This document shows positions 22,001-32,400 of a stretch of DNA of 64,000 nt, piece after piece. The position numbers and the translations under genes are program-made. The DNA is from Undaria pinnatifida (Eukaryota; Sar; Phaeophyceae; Laminariales; Alariaceae): NCBI GenBank assembly GCA_012845835.1, contig JABAKD010000108.1, positions 722,001-786,000 on the forward strand. Reading direction: 5' to 3'. Numbering within the stretch: position 1 is the first letter of the stretch; the number at the start of each line of letters is the position of its first letter. Below the pieces are notes generated by a model. The model was not told the origin of the DNA, ran no database searches, and saw nothing but the letters and a program-made list of their open reading frames with translations.

Positions 22001-25000
22001 GCCTTAGGGTTACGACTTTCGTGCTGCTACAAGACATTCTTAAGCACTTTAATCAGGACCGCAATAGTCCTTGTCATGCTCGATACATATCGTCCCAAGA
22101 GCATTGCTAGTTTTTCTTTTTGACAACGTTGTTGTCGGGACAGCCGAGCTGGACAGGATCGGCATTATAAAAGACACTCTCTGGAAAGTTAAGCGCACCC
22201 CTAGGCACGGCGGGAAAGGTGGCTGGTGTGTGGAAATGTTCCCTCCCCGTAGTTGGTACACGACACCACTACACCACCACACCACCACACCACCACACCA
22301 CGACACCACGACACCACTACACGACACCACTACACCACCACACCACTACATCACTACACCACTACTGCACTGCTGCTGCTGCCAAGGTACTTGAGAAGTC
22401 TTGCTTGCCGAGCGACCAGCGAAGCTTGAATGATCATTTGTTGAACTCTGCTTTAGAACAAATAAAATCCGCGAAACGTGCATTTTGCAAGTCTGCAAGG
22501 TCCCAGTTATATTGCAATTGGAATATCGTATGCACCTGCGTGCGTGCGTCCTTCACGTGAAGCCGGTATTTCTACCCATCCACGTCCGTTACATCCTGTG
22601 TCTTTGCCGATTGTTCACCTTCGTAGTACACAGAGAGAATGGCTACGTGGCCACAACCTGCGACACATAGATATACTTGGTAGATCGCAAACACAGAAAG
22701 GAGAATTGGCCATGCAATGCAATGCCATACGTACTGGATGCGAAAAAGTGGACCATACGCAAGCTAGCACACCAGGCAGACATTGCAGGAGAGAAAGAGA
22801 AAGAGAAAACATAGGCAAGATTTTTGCACATTTTTATATTTTAGAAGCGTTTCGGCGAACTTACAAGGCTAGTCCATTCTTCCGGCGGCATGTAGACCGA
22901 TCCGTCCATTAGTCCTCGATCCGAGAGCAATATCGATGCTTGGCCGTTAACGTAAGCGAACCGTTCGAAACCGTCCTCCTGCGTGATTTGAAGCCTGGCC
23001 ACCCGACAAACCCAACACGTACGATGTCGCCAAGGGCAAAACCACGACGTCAGGATTAGGGATTACAGACGTCGCTTCATGGTCGAAGGCTTGTTATTTT
23101 GGACGTTGGACGCTGCATTGTCTTGTCGACGACGGTTTAAGATGGCGAATGATGTCATGGCTTTTTCGTAACAGCCAGATCTCTTTTTACGAGTAGTTGT
23201 CTTTCTCTGGGTCTCATTGATGCTGCATATGCATATAGAAAACGGCTGCACTCCAGAACAAAAGCACGCGGTTGGCGCAGAATATTGGCAGCAGGTGTGT
23301 ACTCACGATAAAATGCCCCATTGGAACGCGAATCGATTTGCCGGCGTACCGGCGTCTGCCAAGGTGAGTCCGTTGGTGAACATGCACGTTGCAGCTTCGG
23401 GCACCGTGAACACACGGAATCTGCGCAAAATCAAACGAATACGAGCAACATGGAACAATGAATTGGGAAATGGGAGCGATCGCTGCGCCGTGCTGTGAAA
23501 GGAGAGTGAAAACATGCCGGGGGGCGGGGGCGGGGAGCGACCGAAGATTACACTATTAAACGGTTAGACTAGTCTTGCCCTTTTTTGTTTGTTTTCTCAT
23601 TCCATCCACGATCATCTTCACACTTACTCTTTCTCGTTCTCCCTCCCAGTAGTAGTATAACTCCGATCCGGGGTCACTAAGCAGGCTCTTCTCCCCCCTC
23701 CCCACTACGGTACACGCCTTCCTTGTTATCGAGGGAAGTATTCTGCACTTTCTTTCCTCGTCGACTCGCGTCGAATGGGGCTTACCTATTATTAATACTA
23801 CTAAACGATTCCATAAATTATATATAGCATCGACGACACCACACAACCCTGTCTACTGGGTGCGTCCGAACTACAGTGCAATGCGCTGAGGTGACCTGTA
23901 CGTACCAGGTCCACAACTCGCGCGCAGAATGGTGATATGCTGATATGCTGATACAACCACTGCTGTACGCTCAAACTATCAATACATGCTGGGGAAGATC
24001 GCACTACGATCAACAGCTGTCGCTGTTAGGTATCCATGTGGAACATATCTGATAGATAAGGTCTCAAGTCTCAAGTCTAGTCTCAAGTCTCAAAATAAAC
24101 TCTTTGTTTAAAAATACTTACGGACTCTTGCTCCACTCCGGAGGTCGCCTTGGGCATATTCTCCTGCCTCTGACCCATCCTTAGCTCTTAATTGCCGAGA
24201 GGAAAATAGATTTTTCCGGATCGGTTCTCGAGTTCTTTGGTGCAGATTAGATTCATTTGTTGACGGTAAGTCGGTGATTGTCGTACGTTTTGTATATTTA
24301 TTAATTTGTGAACCACATACACTCGAGCACACACGAGCACACGAGGCAGCCCTGACACACAGATACAGCAGCAGCAGCAGCAGCAAGCCACTCGATGTAG
24401 CACGAACACGCCGAGCCGCGGCGAGAGGCCTCCCGCTCGCGCGACTGACCCGCTTGCTCCTACTGTTTAGTCGACCTTAGTTTTTCCGATGATCGAACGA
24501 ACAACACCACCACAACAAGCAAGCACATACGTCACCATAAAATAAACAAACACACGTCACCAACCCACAACCAAACTACATAAGAACTAGCCGGTCGCAA
24601 GGGCTCACTAAAATTGGCGAGTACACGAGCACACGAGGACGAGACAACACCAACACAGACACAGCCGCAGCACAGCACAGCACGCGGTCCGCACCATCAT
24701 CGCCCCGCCCATTCCAAAGCAAGCTAATACTTGTGTTTCTCCATCTGCTTCCGTTTTTTTTTTCGTAATTCGTGCGGTACGTATAATATGGTCATACTGC
24801 TGTTCTGTTCGCGTTGGTATATACCTGGTAGATATTTGAACACTGTTTTTTGGTAACCTTGTTCTTTTTTTGCACACATCACGAAGACGACGCCGGGCAT
24901 TTCACGGCCGGTATAAAAAAAAGTCACCATAAATATACGTGCAAGTACTTCAGACGTACAAGTATGAATATGACAGTGCAGGTATTCATACTGCTGCTGT

Positions 25001-27002
25001 ACCGGTATTACTATTATACTATTATGAGTGCCATTCGACAATGTGCAGTTTCCACGTTGATGAGTCATGGCATTCCCCAAGAAGAAAGCCTCAAACTAGA
25101 AGGAAACCTATGCACCAAGTCTAACTGCGTTCTATGCCTACTTCCCTCTCAAGCTATATCTACAGTAGTACTCCATTCATCGTCCTTGCTCCCTCATTCT
25201 CAGTACATACGTGTTATTTACGCCCTATTCTTAAATCTTGGTGCCGCATTCAAGCTCCATCCCCACGCCATCGGTGTGGGTCTGTCACCCCCCCACCCCT
25301 GCTCCTTCTCGCTTCATGGCGATCCCTAAGCTGGAGCTTGAAGCGCGACACTCTCCTCGAAATGGGGACCTTTGTAGTCACACACTATTAACACTTAACA
25401 CTGATGTATGAATAAGAGCACACATTTCACGGGTTTTTTCTGTTTTCAACTTTCTTCTGCGCAAAAATCAAAACTTCTTGTTCCGCGTTCAACTTCCTAT
25501 GTTATGCTCTCATCATACGAGGCATCATACATACAACAAGCTTCACTACTGTACAGCACACACTCAAGCCACCAGCATTACACTGCCCAACCAAGTTATG
25601 ACTACCAGGTATCATGCGAAGTGTACCATGTACCTACCCACACTACGACCTTGTCTTTTCCTCTTGCTTTTTTTATTGGGTTTCTTCTTTACGTTTTTTG
25701 TTTCTACTTTTCGTTCATCTTTTCGCAAATTACAACCGTACTGCCGATCAGAACGTGCCATCGCCAGCAAGCATACAGCACAGCGCAGGGCAATCAGCTC
25801 TGCACAAGTAGCTCTTGGCATTATCAAATCGCTAGTTGCACAAAGCCATGGGCCTCTTCTTTCTGCCCCGTCCACATTTAGTTGTATTCTTCGCGCGAGC
25901 GTAGCGCGCGGCGTCCGCCGCCCGCGGAGCGGAAAGAGGAGAGCGATCTTCTCGTTGCGGCGGCGCTGTCTAAGATAGATGCGGGGGTGGCTTTGCTCGC
26001 GTGCGGGAGGTTGGCGTAGTGCTTCTCTGTTTTTACTCGGGAAGGCGGGATATGTGTATCTGCTGTCTTTTGCTTCGCGCGTGCTTTCACGCTTTCGAAA
26101 TCGGACGCGTCCCCTCAATAAATAATATGCGGAGTGTCTATCATGACGACTGCTGACAGTGCCGTGTGCATTCTCTACTAAGAGACTAATAATATTTAGT
26201 ATTCTTCAATTCGGACTATGCGCATAGCGAAAGGTTTTCAGTTATGCTTATCTTTCCGACGGGAAATCCAACTTCAGAAAAAAAATAGGCGGAGACACTC
26301 TAGAGTCTTCTTTCAGGATGTACTACTGCACCAAATAACTAATATGTAAATGGTCTTTGCGTAGAGAAGAATGGACAAACAAAAATTAAAAATTTCAGGG
26401 TAGGGATGCTGTGTGTGGTATTAATAGTCATATGCCATCGCAACTTTTTTTTTTTCTTCATCCCGTTTATTATCCTCGCACTACTCTCGCCCTCCCTCCC
26501 AGTAGTATTTCAGATCCGGGGTCACATAGCGGGCTCTTCTCCCCCCTCCCCACCACGGTGCGTGCCTTCATTTTTATCGCGAGAAGAAGTCAGCATTTTC
26601 TTTCCTCTTCGACTCGCGTCGAATTGACCCACGCTGCTAGGTGCTCTAGGCAGTTGATACCCTTTTTGTGCATTTTAGCAAATAAAAAAGTCAAATATCA
26701 TCACGATAGGAATCGAACTCAAGAACCAACGCTATTAATAGTAGTATTCGAGGGTTACAACTAGACCACCAGGGCGACCGGCTGACAATATAATGTTTTA
26801 TATATTTCTGGCGGAGGCATCAATTGCGTCAGCTGTGACATACATATGCGTGTACGTACCACCTTTGGTTTGTTTAGGTTTTTTCCCTGGGGCATTCCTC
26901 AGCTCCAGAGTGACTGGAGCCTGTCCTGTGACCACTGACTTGATTATGCGAGTTATTGTGAGAACAACAACAACAAAAACACACACAAGAAAAACACAAG
27001 AA

Positions 27003-27047
<45 letters not shown>

Positions 27048-29203
27048 GAACAAGAACAAGAACAAGAACAAGAACAGCAAAAGAAAATAGGATCGTTGCG
27101 TAGAGATTGCAACCCCCGAAATTGTATACCGGTACCTGGTATGCTATTACGGTGGTTGACGCCGGCGTTGCCCAGAGAGGTGTTGCCTGTGGTGCTAGCC
27201 AACATTATTCACTGCTGCTGTGCTCTTGAAGCTCGGAATATGAAAACAGCGTACCAGGTATTGTTGTTGTTGTTCTCACAGTAACTCGCATAATCAAGTC
27301 CGTGGTCACAGGACAGGCTCCAGTCACTCTGGAGCTGAGGAATACCCCAGGGAAAAAACACAAACAAACCAAAGGTGGTACACGCATACGTGTGTCACAG
27401 CTGACGCAATCCATGCCTCCGCCAGAAACATGTAAAAAGCGAAATCGGGAGTCAGCCTACGATGTGCCAGGTCCTTACTGGTGCATACGTCTCACTACTC
27501 GCGCCTGGAAAAACCGACTACACCGCTTGCCACCCAGGAAAGACAACCACGTATATATTACACGCAGTACCTATCACTACGCATACGCACGTCAGACGCA
27601 AGTCCATTGGAGAAAAGAAACAAAGAAAATAAGATAAGACAAAGGAAAAGAAAGAAAAGATTGTACAAGAAAAGCAAGAAAAGACAAGACAAGAAGAGGA
27701 AGCAAGGAAAGGAAGAGAGAAAAAACGTCATACCAGCAGACCCTAGGAACTGACTGAAGACGCACTGGGATCATAGAGGGTATCAGGTGCATCAACGGCA
27801 CTGGGGAGAGCACGCAACAAGGCGAAGAAGTCAGGGCGGCCTTACGCTAACTTGTGACGGCCATTGGAAAGCCCACAATCTTCAAGACGATGATGGCCAG
27901 ACTCAGACTTCAGTCTCTTGGGCAGGACGCCCTCCCTGTCGGCTGTGCTTCGCGCGTTCTTCGCGAGCAACGCGTGCTTCGCGCGCGACGAACCTTCGTC
28001 CAAGCGGGTCGGTGGCGTTGGGCTTAGCCGAAAGCCGCCAAAGCTGCGTCCGTGGCGTTGCACTCAGCCGAGAGCCGCCATAGCTACAGCAGGCGTAACC
28101 GTTGTAGGCAAAATGGCATCGATAACGCGCGCTACTGCTGTCGTGTGACACACGCTGCTGGCGAGCGGCTAGGAGTGCGCCACGCTGACTTGCGGCGAGA
28201 AGTAACAGTAGTGATAGCCAAGGCCGCGTCAGCGCCGTTGTATAATACTGCTGTGTGATACCTGGTATGGGTGTGTGGGCGTGTGGGTGTGTGCTTTGTG
28301 GTGGGATGAGCGATGCGATGGGCTCAAAAATCAGGTGCAAAACTTTTCCGACTGAGTTTTTCGACTGGCAGATCCAGTCGAAAATGTCAAGATTGTCGAC
28401 GGGATCCCCCAGTCGGAAAACTCAGTGGGGAAAGTTGAGTCGAAAAAGCCCTTTTTCGACTGTGTAAGAAAGCCCCCGATTTGGGCTTCAGTCGAAAAAG
28501 GCCGCTTTCGACTGAAAAATCCGACTGTGTAAGAAATGGCCTAAGAAATGGCCGTATTAAAATATTACTTCGTATATAAAATAGCTTTCTTTAAAGTTGA
28601 GTGTCCTCTCTCGGTCCGCACTTCGTATGTTTTTTCCCTCCGCAAAAAATACCCACACTGCCGATCAGAATGTGACATCGCTCACAAACACACAGCACAA
28701 GCAGTGTACAACACAGGGCAACAATAAATAGCTCTGCACGAGCAACTCTTGGCATTATGAACTCGGTAGTTGCACCAAATCATGGGCCTCTTCTTTCTGC
28801 CCCCTTTACATGTTTTAGTTGCATTCTTCCTTGCGCGAGCGAATCGGGTGGCGTCAGCCGCCCGCGGATCGGAGCCTTTGCATCTATGTGCGAGGACTAG
28901 GATTCAAATTGATTGACAAATCGAATAAATAAAGCAACAACAGAACAAAAGGCGGGCATGTCGTCACCAGTCTCACCCCTTTGCCCGAAAGAACTCCCCC
29001 ATTCTCTTGAGGGCAGTCGTCTTGCCAGCACATGGTCCTCCGGTCAAGACAAGCTTGTACACTGCCGTCGTGTGCTCGTTTGCTGTGGCTTTAGCATGGC
29101 TCAGAGGGTCATCCGGTTCAAGTTGCTGCAACACCGCATCTAACGAAGGATCCGGCGAATCCAGTGAAATTGCCGACTCGTCTTGAGAAGAAAGAGAGGC
29201 CAT
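16060..29203 (-). CDS. Ttd14-like P-loop NTPase (AAA_28 domain plus CYTH-like domain)
   Basis: Firm exons: 29203-28977, 23420-23307, 22994-22865, 21751-21602 and 20653-20432, which join in phase into 281 residues. Walker A is GGPCAGKT (55-62); VPEAAT follows in exon 2; SDRGLMDGS (138-146) is the family's DRG motif; exons 4 and 5 carry LVTAASGAEKHY and WLGHP...VDNSTDFEAK. This order matches the AAA_28 domain of Drosophila Ttd14, which binds GTP and phosphoinositides and acts in TRPL channel transport; the algal role is unknown. Tentative 3' exons: 20160 to about 20080 (start of a CYTH-like domain), about 18229-18046 (FLWERQAFEL, matching a CYTH strand), 16580-16530 and 16095-16060 (stop). The joins around the 20.1 and 18.2 kb exons are not resolved in phase; reading through to a stop at 17956 is an alternative end. 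Intron 1 is 5.6 kb. The gene is head-to-head with the 1380-residue gene. Confidence 0.78.
16581..18045. other. Intron of the Ttd14-like gene (tentative) containing a TIR element
   Basis: Most of the intron is the element at 17051-17873. The remaining 16581-17050 has no feature I can name apart from AT-rich sequence near 16600-16625. Confidence 0.5.
17051..17873. mobile_element. TA-flanked terminal-inverted-repeat element (MITE-like) with an internal tandem array
   Basis: The ends are perfect inverted repeats of about 27 bp: the left begins CCGTAAACTACACAAGATAA (17051) and the right is its reverse complement ending at 17873. TA flanks both sides, as expected of a Tc1/mariner-type target duplication. 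Inside, an ATTATCACCGGGG...CCCCGGTGATAA palindrome occurs near 17106-17166 and 17731-17773, and a half copy at 17800. A tandem array of about 78-bp units (GGGGGTGTGATAAACCAGGG core) fills 17185-17400. There is no transposase. Long minus-strand frames (17048-17661) merely follow the periodicity. Confidence 0.8.
18415..18570. repeat. (CAATACAATG)n tandem repeat
   Basis: Ten-base unit CAATACAATG and five-base derivatives repeated over about 155 bp, decaying toward 18610. Confidence 0.9.
18960..19090. repeat. Short tandem repeats (AATGAAAGGTG and AATGAAACATCAACCA types)
   Basis: Imperfect repeats built on GTGAATGAAAGGTGAATGAA, followed by GAATGAAACATCAACC units. Confidence 0.8.
19424..19620. repeat. 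(CGTAGCCTTTAT)n 12-bp tandem repeat
   Basis: About sixteen copies of CGTAGCCTTTAT with single-base variants. It keeps a frame open on the minus strand (Ala-Thr-Ile-Lys repeats) because the unit length is a multiple of three. Confidence 0.9.
20654..21601. other. Ttd14-like gene intron 4
   Basis: Noncoding. It holds a (CATAT)n run at about 21545-21580 and TACCWGGTA palindromes at 21076 and 21317. A roughly 60-bp stretch (GGATGAGGCCTGAATG...TATGAATATAATATTC) at 21133-21180 recurs in diverged form at 21267-21312. Confidence 0.5.
21752..22864. other. Ttd14-like gene intron 3
   Basis: Contains an ACCACACCACC-type tandem repeat at about 22260-22372. Nothing else is recognised. Confidence 0.5.
23640..23790 (+). 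repeat. Dispersed repeat family R2, copy 2
   Basis: GATCCGGGGTCACTAAGCAG, a C-rich tract and CCTCGTCGACTCGCGTCGAA. It is closest to the copy at 26500-26640. Confidence 0.7.
25726..25945 (+). repeat. Dispersed repeat family R3, copy 1
   Basis: Shares with 28645-28885 the segments ACTGCCGATCAGAA, AGCTCTGCAC, CTCTTGGCATTAT, CATGGGCCTCTTCTTTCTGC and GCCGCCCGCGGA in the same order. Confidence 0.75.
26500..26640 (+). repeat. Dispersed repeat family R2, copy 3
   Basis: GATCCGGGGTCACATAGCGG, C-rich tract, GTGCCTTCATTTTTATCGCG and TTCGACTCGCGTCGAA. Confidence 0.75.
26700..26776 (-). pseudogene. tRNA-Glu-like pseudogene or tRNA-derived SINE head
   Basis: The minus strand starts GCCCTGGTGGTCTAGTTGTA, very close to the 5' half and A box of eukaryotic tRNA-Glu. 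It later carries a B-box-like GAGTTCGATTCC. The anticodon and T stems do not pair well, so it is not a functional tRNA. It could be the promoter head of a SINE or a decayed tRNA copy. Confidence 0.55.
26797..27437. mobile_element. Foldback element with arms of about 175 bp and an (AAC)n/(AAG)n interior
   Basis: The left arm (26797-26975) and right arm (27262-27437) are inverted copies, over 90% identical by eye; both contain TTTCTGGCGGAGGCAT, CACCTTTGGTTTG and CTCCAGAGTGACTGGAGCC in inverted orientation. The interior has (AAC)n grading into (AAGAAC)n and about 180 bp of unrelated sequence. No coding capacity. A decayed copy with the same inverted layout is at 4998-5360. Confidence 0.75.
28645..28885 (+). 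repeat. Dispersed repeat family R3, copy 2
   Basis: Direct-orientation partner of 25726-25945 with the same ordered blocks. Confidence 0.75.
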
Positions 29204-29469
29204 GGCAGCGGGTTACGAGGACGTATCGGTTCGTCGTGGTCCTGGGTTCGACCTAGAAGGCTCACACCAGAAACACTACGCAACCGACTCCTCTGTCAGA
29301 AGTAGCGAGACGGTGCTAGCTTTTTAGCAGCAAATGCGGACAGAGGGTGTTCCATTTTTATTTGGGTGCGTTCGGATCAGGGGGAAATCTCTGCACCCCC
29401 CCCATCAAATCCTTTCTGCTCCACATGTGCAGTGCGCTGGCACAGTCGCTTGGGCCCCGCAGAGTTGCC
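29204..29469. promoter_or_regulatory. Compact divergent promoter region (Ttd14-like gene / 1380-residue gene)
   Basis: Only 266 bp separate the two start codons, so both promoters and 5' UTRs must share or abut here. No TATA box is evident. The assignment is positional. Confidence 0.55.
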
Positions 29470-32400
29470 ATGGACCCACGCCCTGACAAAAAGGAGAGAA
29501 GAAAGAAAGCATCCCCGCAGGATGCATCTAAGCGCGCTCGAAGCTATCTCGAGGTATAAATCCTGGATCCGCCTAAAAAACATTATCTGCACAACCCGTC
29601 CCGCTCTCTCACGCCGTGTCATCAGTGGTATGAACCAAATGCTGTCTGTAGCCACCCTATCCAACGCCCTTTAGCACCTCCCCATCTTACTGCCGACACC
29701 GAATGCCGGACGATGCTGTGCTTCTCGGCGTGATGCAGAAGAAAGGCCTGCCTGAGCTGGTTCGAGGCTTCTTCGACGATATGTTCAAGCAAGAGGAACT
29801 GCCGGTTAGTCCTTATCCCGACCTCGTTCAAAGATTTAGAATCGCCGAGAGCGCCCAAGGTGAAAACCGTTTTATATTCTGCGAAGAATGCGCAAGCTCG
29901 TTTTTTTCGTGCCGTAGGTCGTGGGCCCTGGTGGGCCCAACCTTTTTGTTTCGTGTACCGTGCCATGGTACCATGTCACCAAAGGATGACTTGTACCTGA
30001 TATGTCATCTACCGTTGAAATACAAATGGGAAAAACGACTGTTGCGCGCGAGGCAGTCACTTCGAGGCCGAACAACAACAGGATAACCGTCCGCACCCTC
30101 CCCGTAAAACGGATGCACCACAAGTACTTCACAGTTTTTGTTTTTTACAAGTTTCATGTGTTGAACTCGCAAGTCGTGCGGCAAGGCTAAACACGAATAA
30201 CATGTTTCCCGCCTTCCTCCAAGGCTTGTTCTCGTCCATCGAAGACGACGCCATGAGGTGCGAAAGTACGAGGAACAACGTCGCCGTGTCTCCCGAACTG
30301 TCCGGGGTGACGTACGTGCAAGACTCGCGCGGAGTTTGGGGGTTGCCTCACATCCTCCAGATCGTTGACAGCGGACACCTTGAGAAAATGAAAGCATTGG
30401 TTGCAGCCAACGAGGACTTTTTGAACGGCCGAAGGCATGTTTTCCAGGGCAAGAAATACGTCGTCAATGTGTGGGTCGCACTGACCGGTCCCGCGGTACT
30501 CGCGGGAAGGTTGTACAGGTACTAGGGGAACTGGTGCATGCAAAAACAATGCGATATTTAACTGTATGAAACATGGTACGAAATAACAGAGTGTCTAAAT
30601 ATTTGCTATATGACACTGCTATCATACATAGTAGGAGTCCAGTCTAATGCTTTGTTGGTAGTATTCTTGATATTGAGGAGGCATCCGAACTCTTTTGTTT
30701 GTTTTCACATCGTCACTGCAGTCAACCGCGGATCACGCAAACCTTGTGAAATCATAACCCCCCCGCGATACGGATATATATATATATCATCTACCAAACA
30801 AAATAGATGCGCCGATCGTATCCGGTTCATCCTGCTCTCCGTCGCCTGTACGCGGCCCAACGTTCAACGTTCCAAGCAGCGGGTTCTGGGCAGAAATGAA
30901 CTTGGCGGTGAACATGGAGATTGTTACGAAAAAATTCGACCGAGCCGTGGACTTGTTCGCCGAGACAATTCTGAAGGACGCGCGGGGATGCCAAGGAAGC
31001 AACCGTTTGCTGCTTCGGTCTCTCGAGATCGCATATCCCTTTGGGTGAGTACCTGCATCAAAGCCTGTCGTATCAGACACCGCGCGAAGCTGCCACCAAA
31101 CGAATGCGAAAAACCGTTACGAGTAGCGTCATTTGAGACGCACGTAAATCCTCGATCTCACTGCTGAGGTGCCTTGTTATATTTGTACTCGAGCTCGAAT
31201 ACATATGTTGGCAACATATATACCAGGTATACCCGTGCCACCATGGTATTTGTAGACTATGTATGCATGGGTAGGTCCTCGGACTGACGCAGATTTCGCG
31301 ACGAGCATCCGAGCTGCCTGACGCCGTATTTCGCAACGTCGCCCATAAACCGCGTCCCTATATATAGGTTGAGGGGCGCTGCCGAGGGCCACCACACGTC
31401 GTGGACACCCCGACAGCTGCACGACGACCCCGACGCATTTCTCTCCGAATTGAAGCTCAGCGTGCCGCTGCGGCCTTCGATCACGATGCATTACCTCTTC
31501 GTCTCTCCGAAAGAGGCCAGTCAAACAATAGGCGGCCCGATCATATCCGTACATCGGAGCTACACAATGCACCACCGAACCAGCACCAAGAAGATTGTGT
31601 CGTTCACGAAAACCCCCTTCGGCGCGCTTTACTCCGGCGTGTTCTTCTCTCGCGCCGAGGCAAACAACTACGGGGAGGTTTTTCGAACCCAGGGGTTGTC
31701 TTTCGGTACTGAAGGTGTTGCCAGGGCCAGGGATTGCATGGCTTCGGACGTCGAGCGCGCGAAGGAAGTCGGGGATTTCTTGTCAGTCCACACATGTCTG
31801 TTGCCTCTGGCGCTGATATCAGCAGTCAACGGTGACAGTGAGATAGCTCTGCGAGCGGTCGTTGACGCCTCACGGGTGACCAAGAGCGCCGCGGTGCGTC
31901 ATCGCTCCCTGCGGCAGTTGTGCGATTCCATTCGGTGCATTTTGGGAATGTTGGTCGGGTGGCTGGAGGGAACGGAACCGATCTTAAAATGGGAAGATGG
32001 CACCACCAACGACGACGAGGAACCCGAATTCGGCAAAAAGGGTCACAGCGGCGGTGACGGGTATGTGAACCCCAAGGGACGATGCCGGTCCGCGAAAGAT
32101 ATCTTCCAATCGTGGCTCCGAACCGCCAACCTCCTGTTTTGGGAGTGGAGGCGTAATGTATTGCTGTATCTCGATGCAGACCACCACTCTGATGTTACTG
32201 TAATAAAGGACAAAGTGCGGTCTTGGATTGAAGATGTCTCCAGCATCGCTCGCATGGGCGTACGGCTGCCAATGCTGCGGTGGCATGATCACGGCCGCTC
32301 CATCGCCGAAGGCAAGGATGCTTTTTTGAGAGAGTCAGAAACGATATGCGTGCGGTTAGACTATTTGCGAGGATGGCTCCACTGTCTGGACTTGTCGCTC

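Larger units (their letters stand above)
23421..28976. other. Ttd14-like gene intron 1 (5.6 kb), repeat-rich
   Basis: Holds R2 family copies (23640-23790 and 26500-26640), CTCAAGTCTAGT repeats (24061-24095), a possible small exon (24178-24122, minus), two copies of family R3 (25726-25945 and 28645-28885), a tRNA-like sequence (26700-26776) and the inverted AAC/GTT element (26797-27437), whose right flank runs on to about 27620. Confidence 0.6.
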
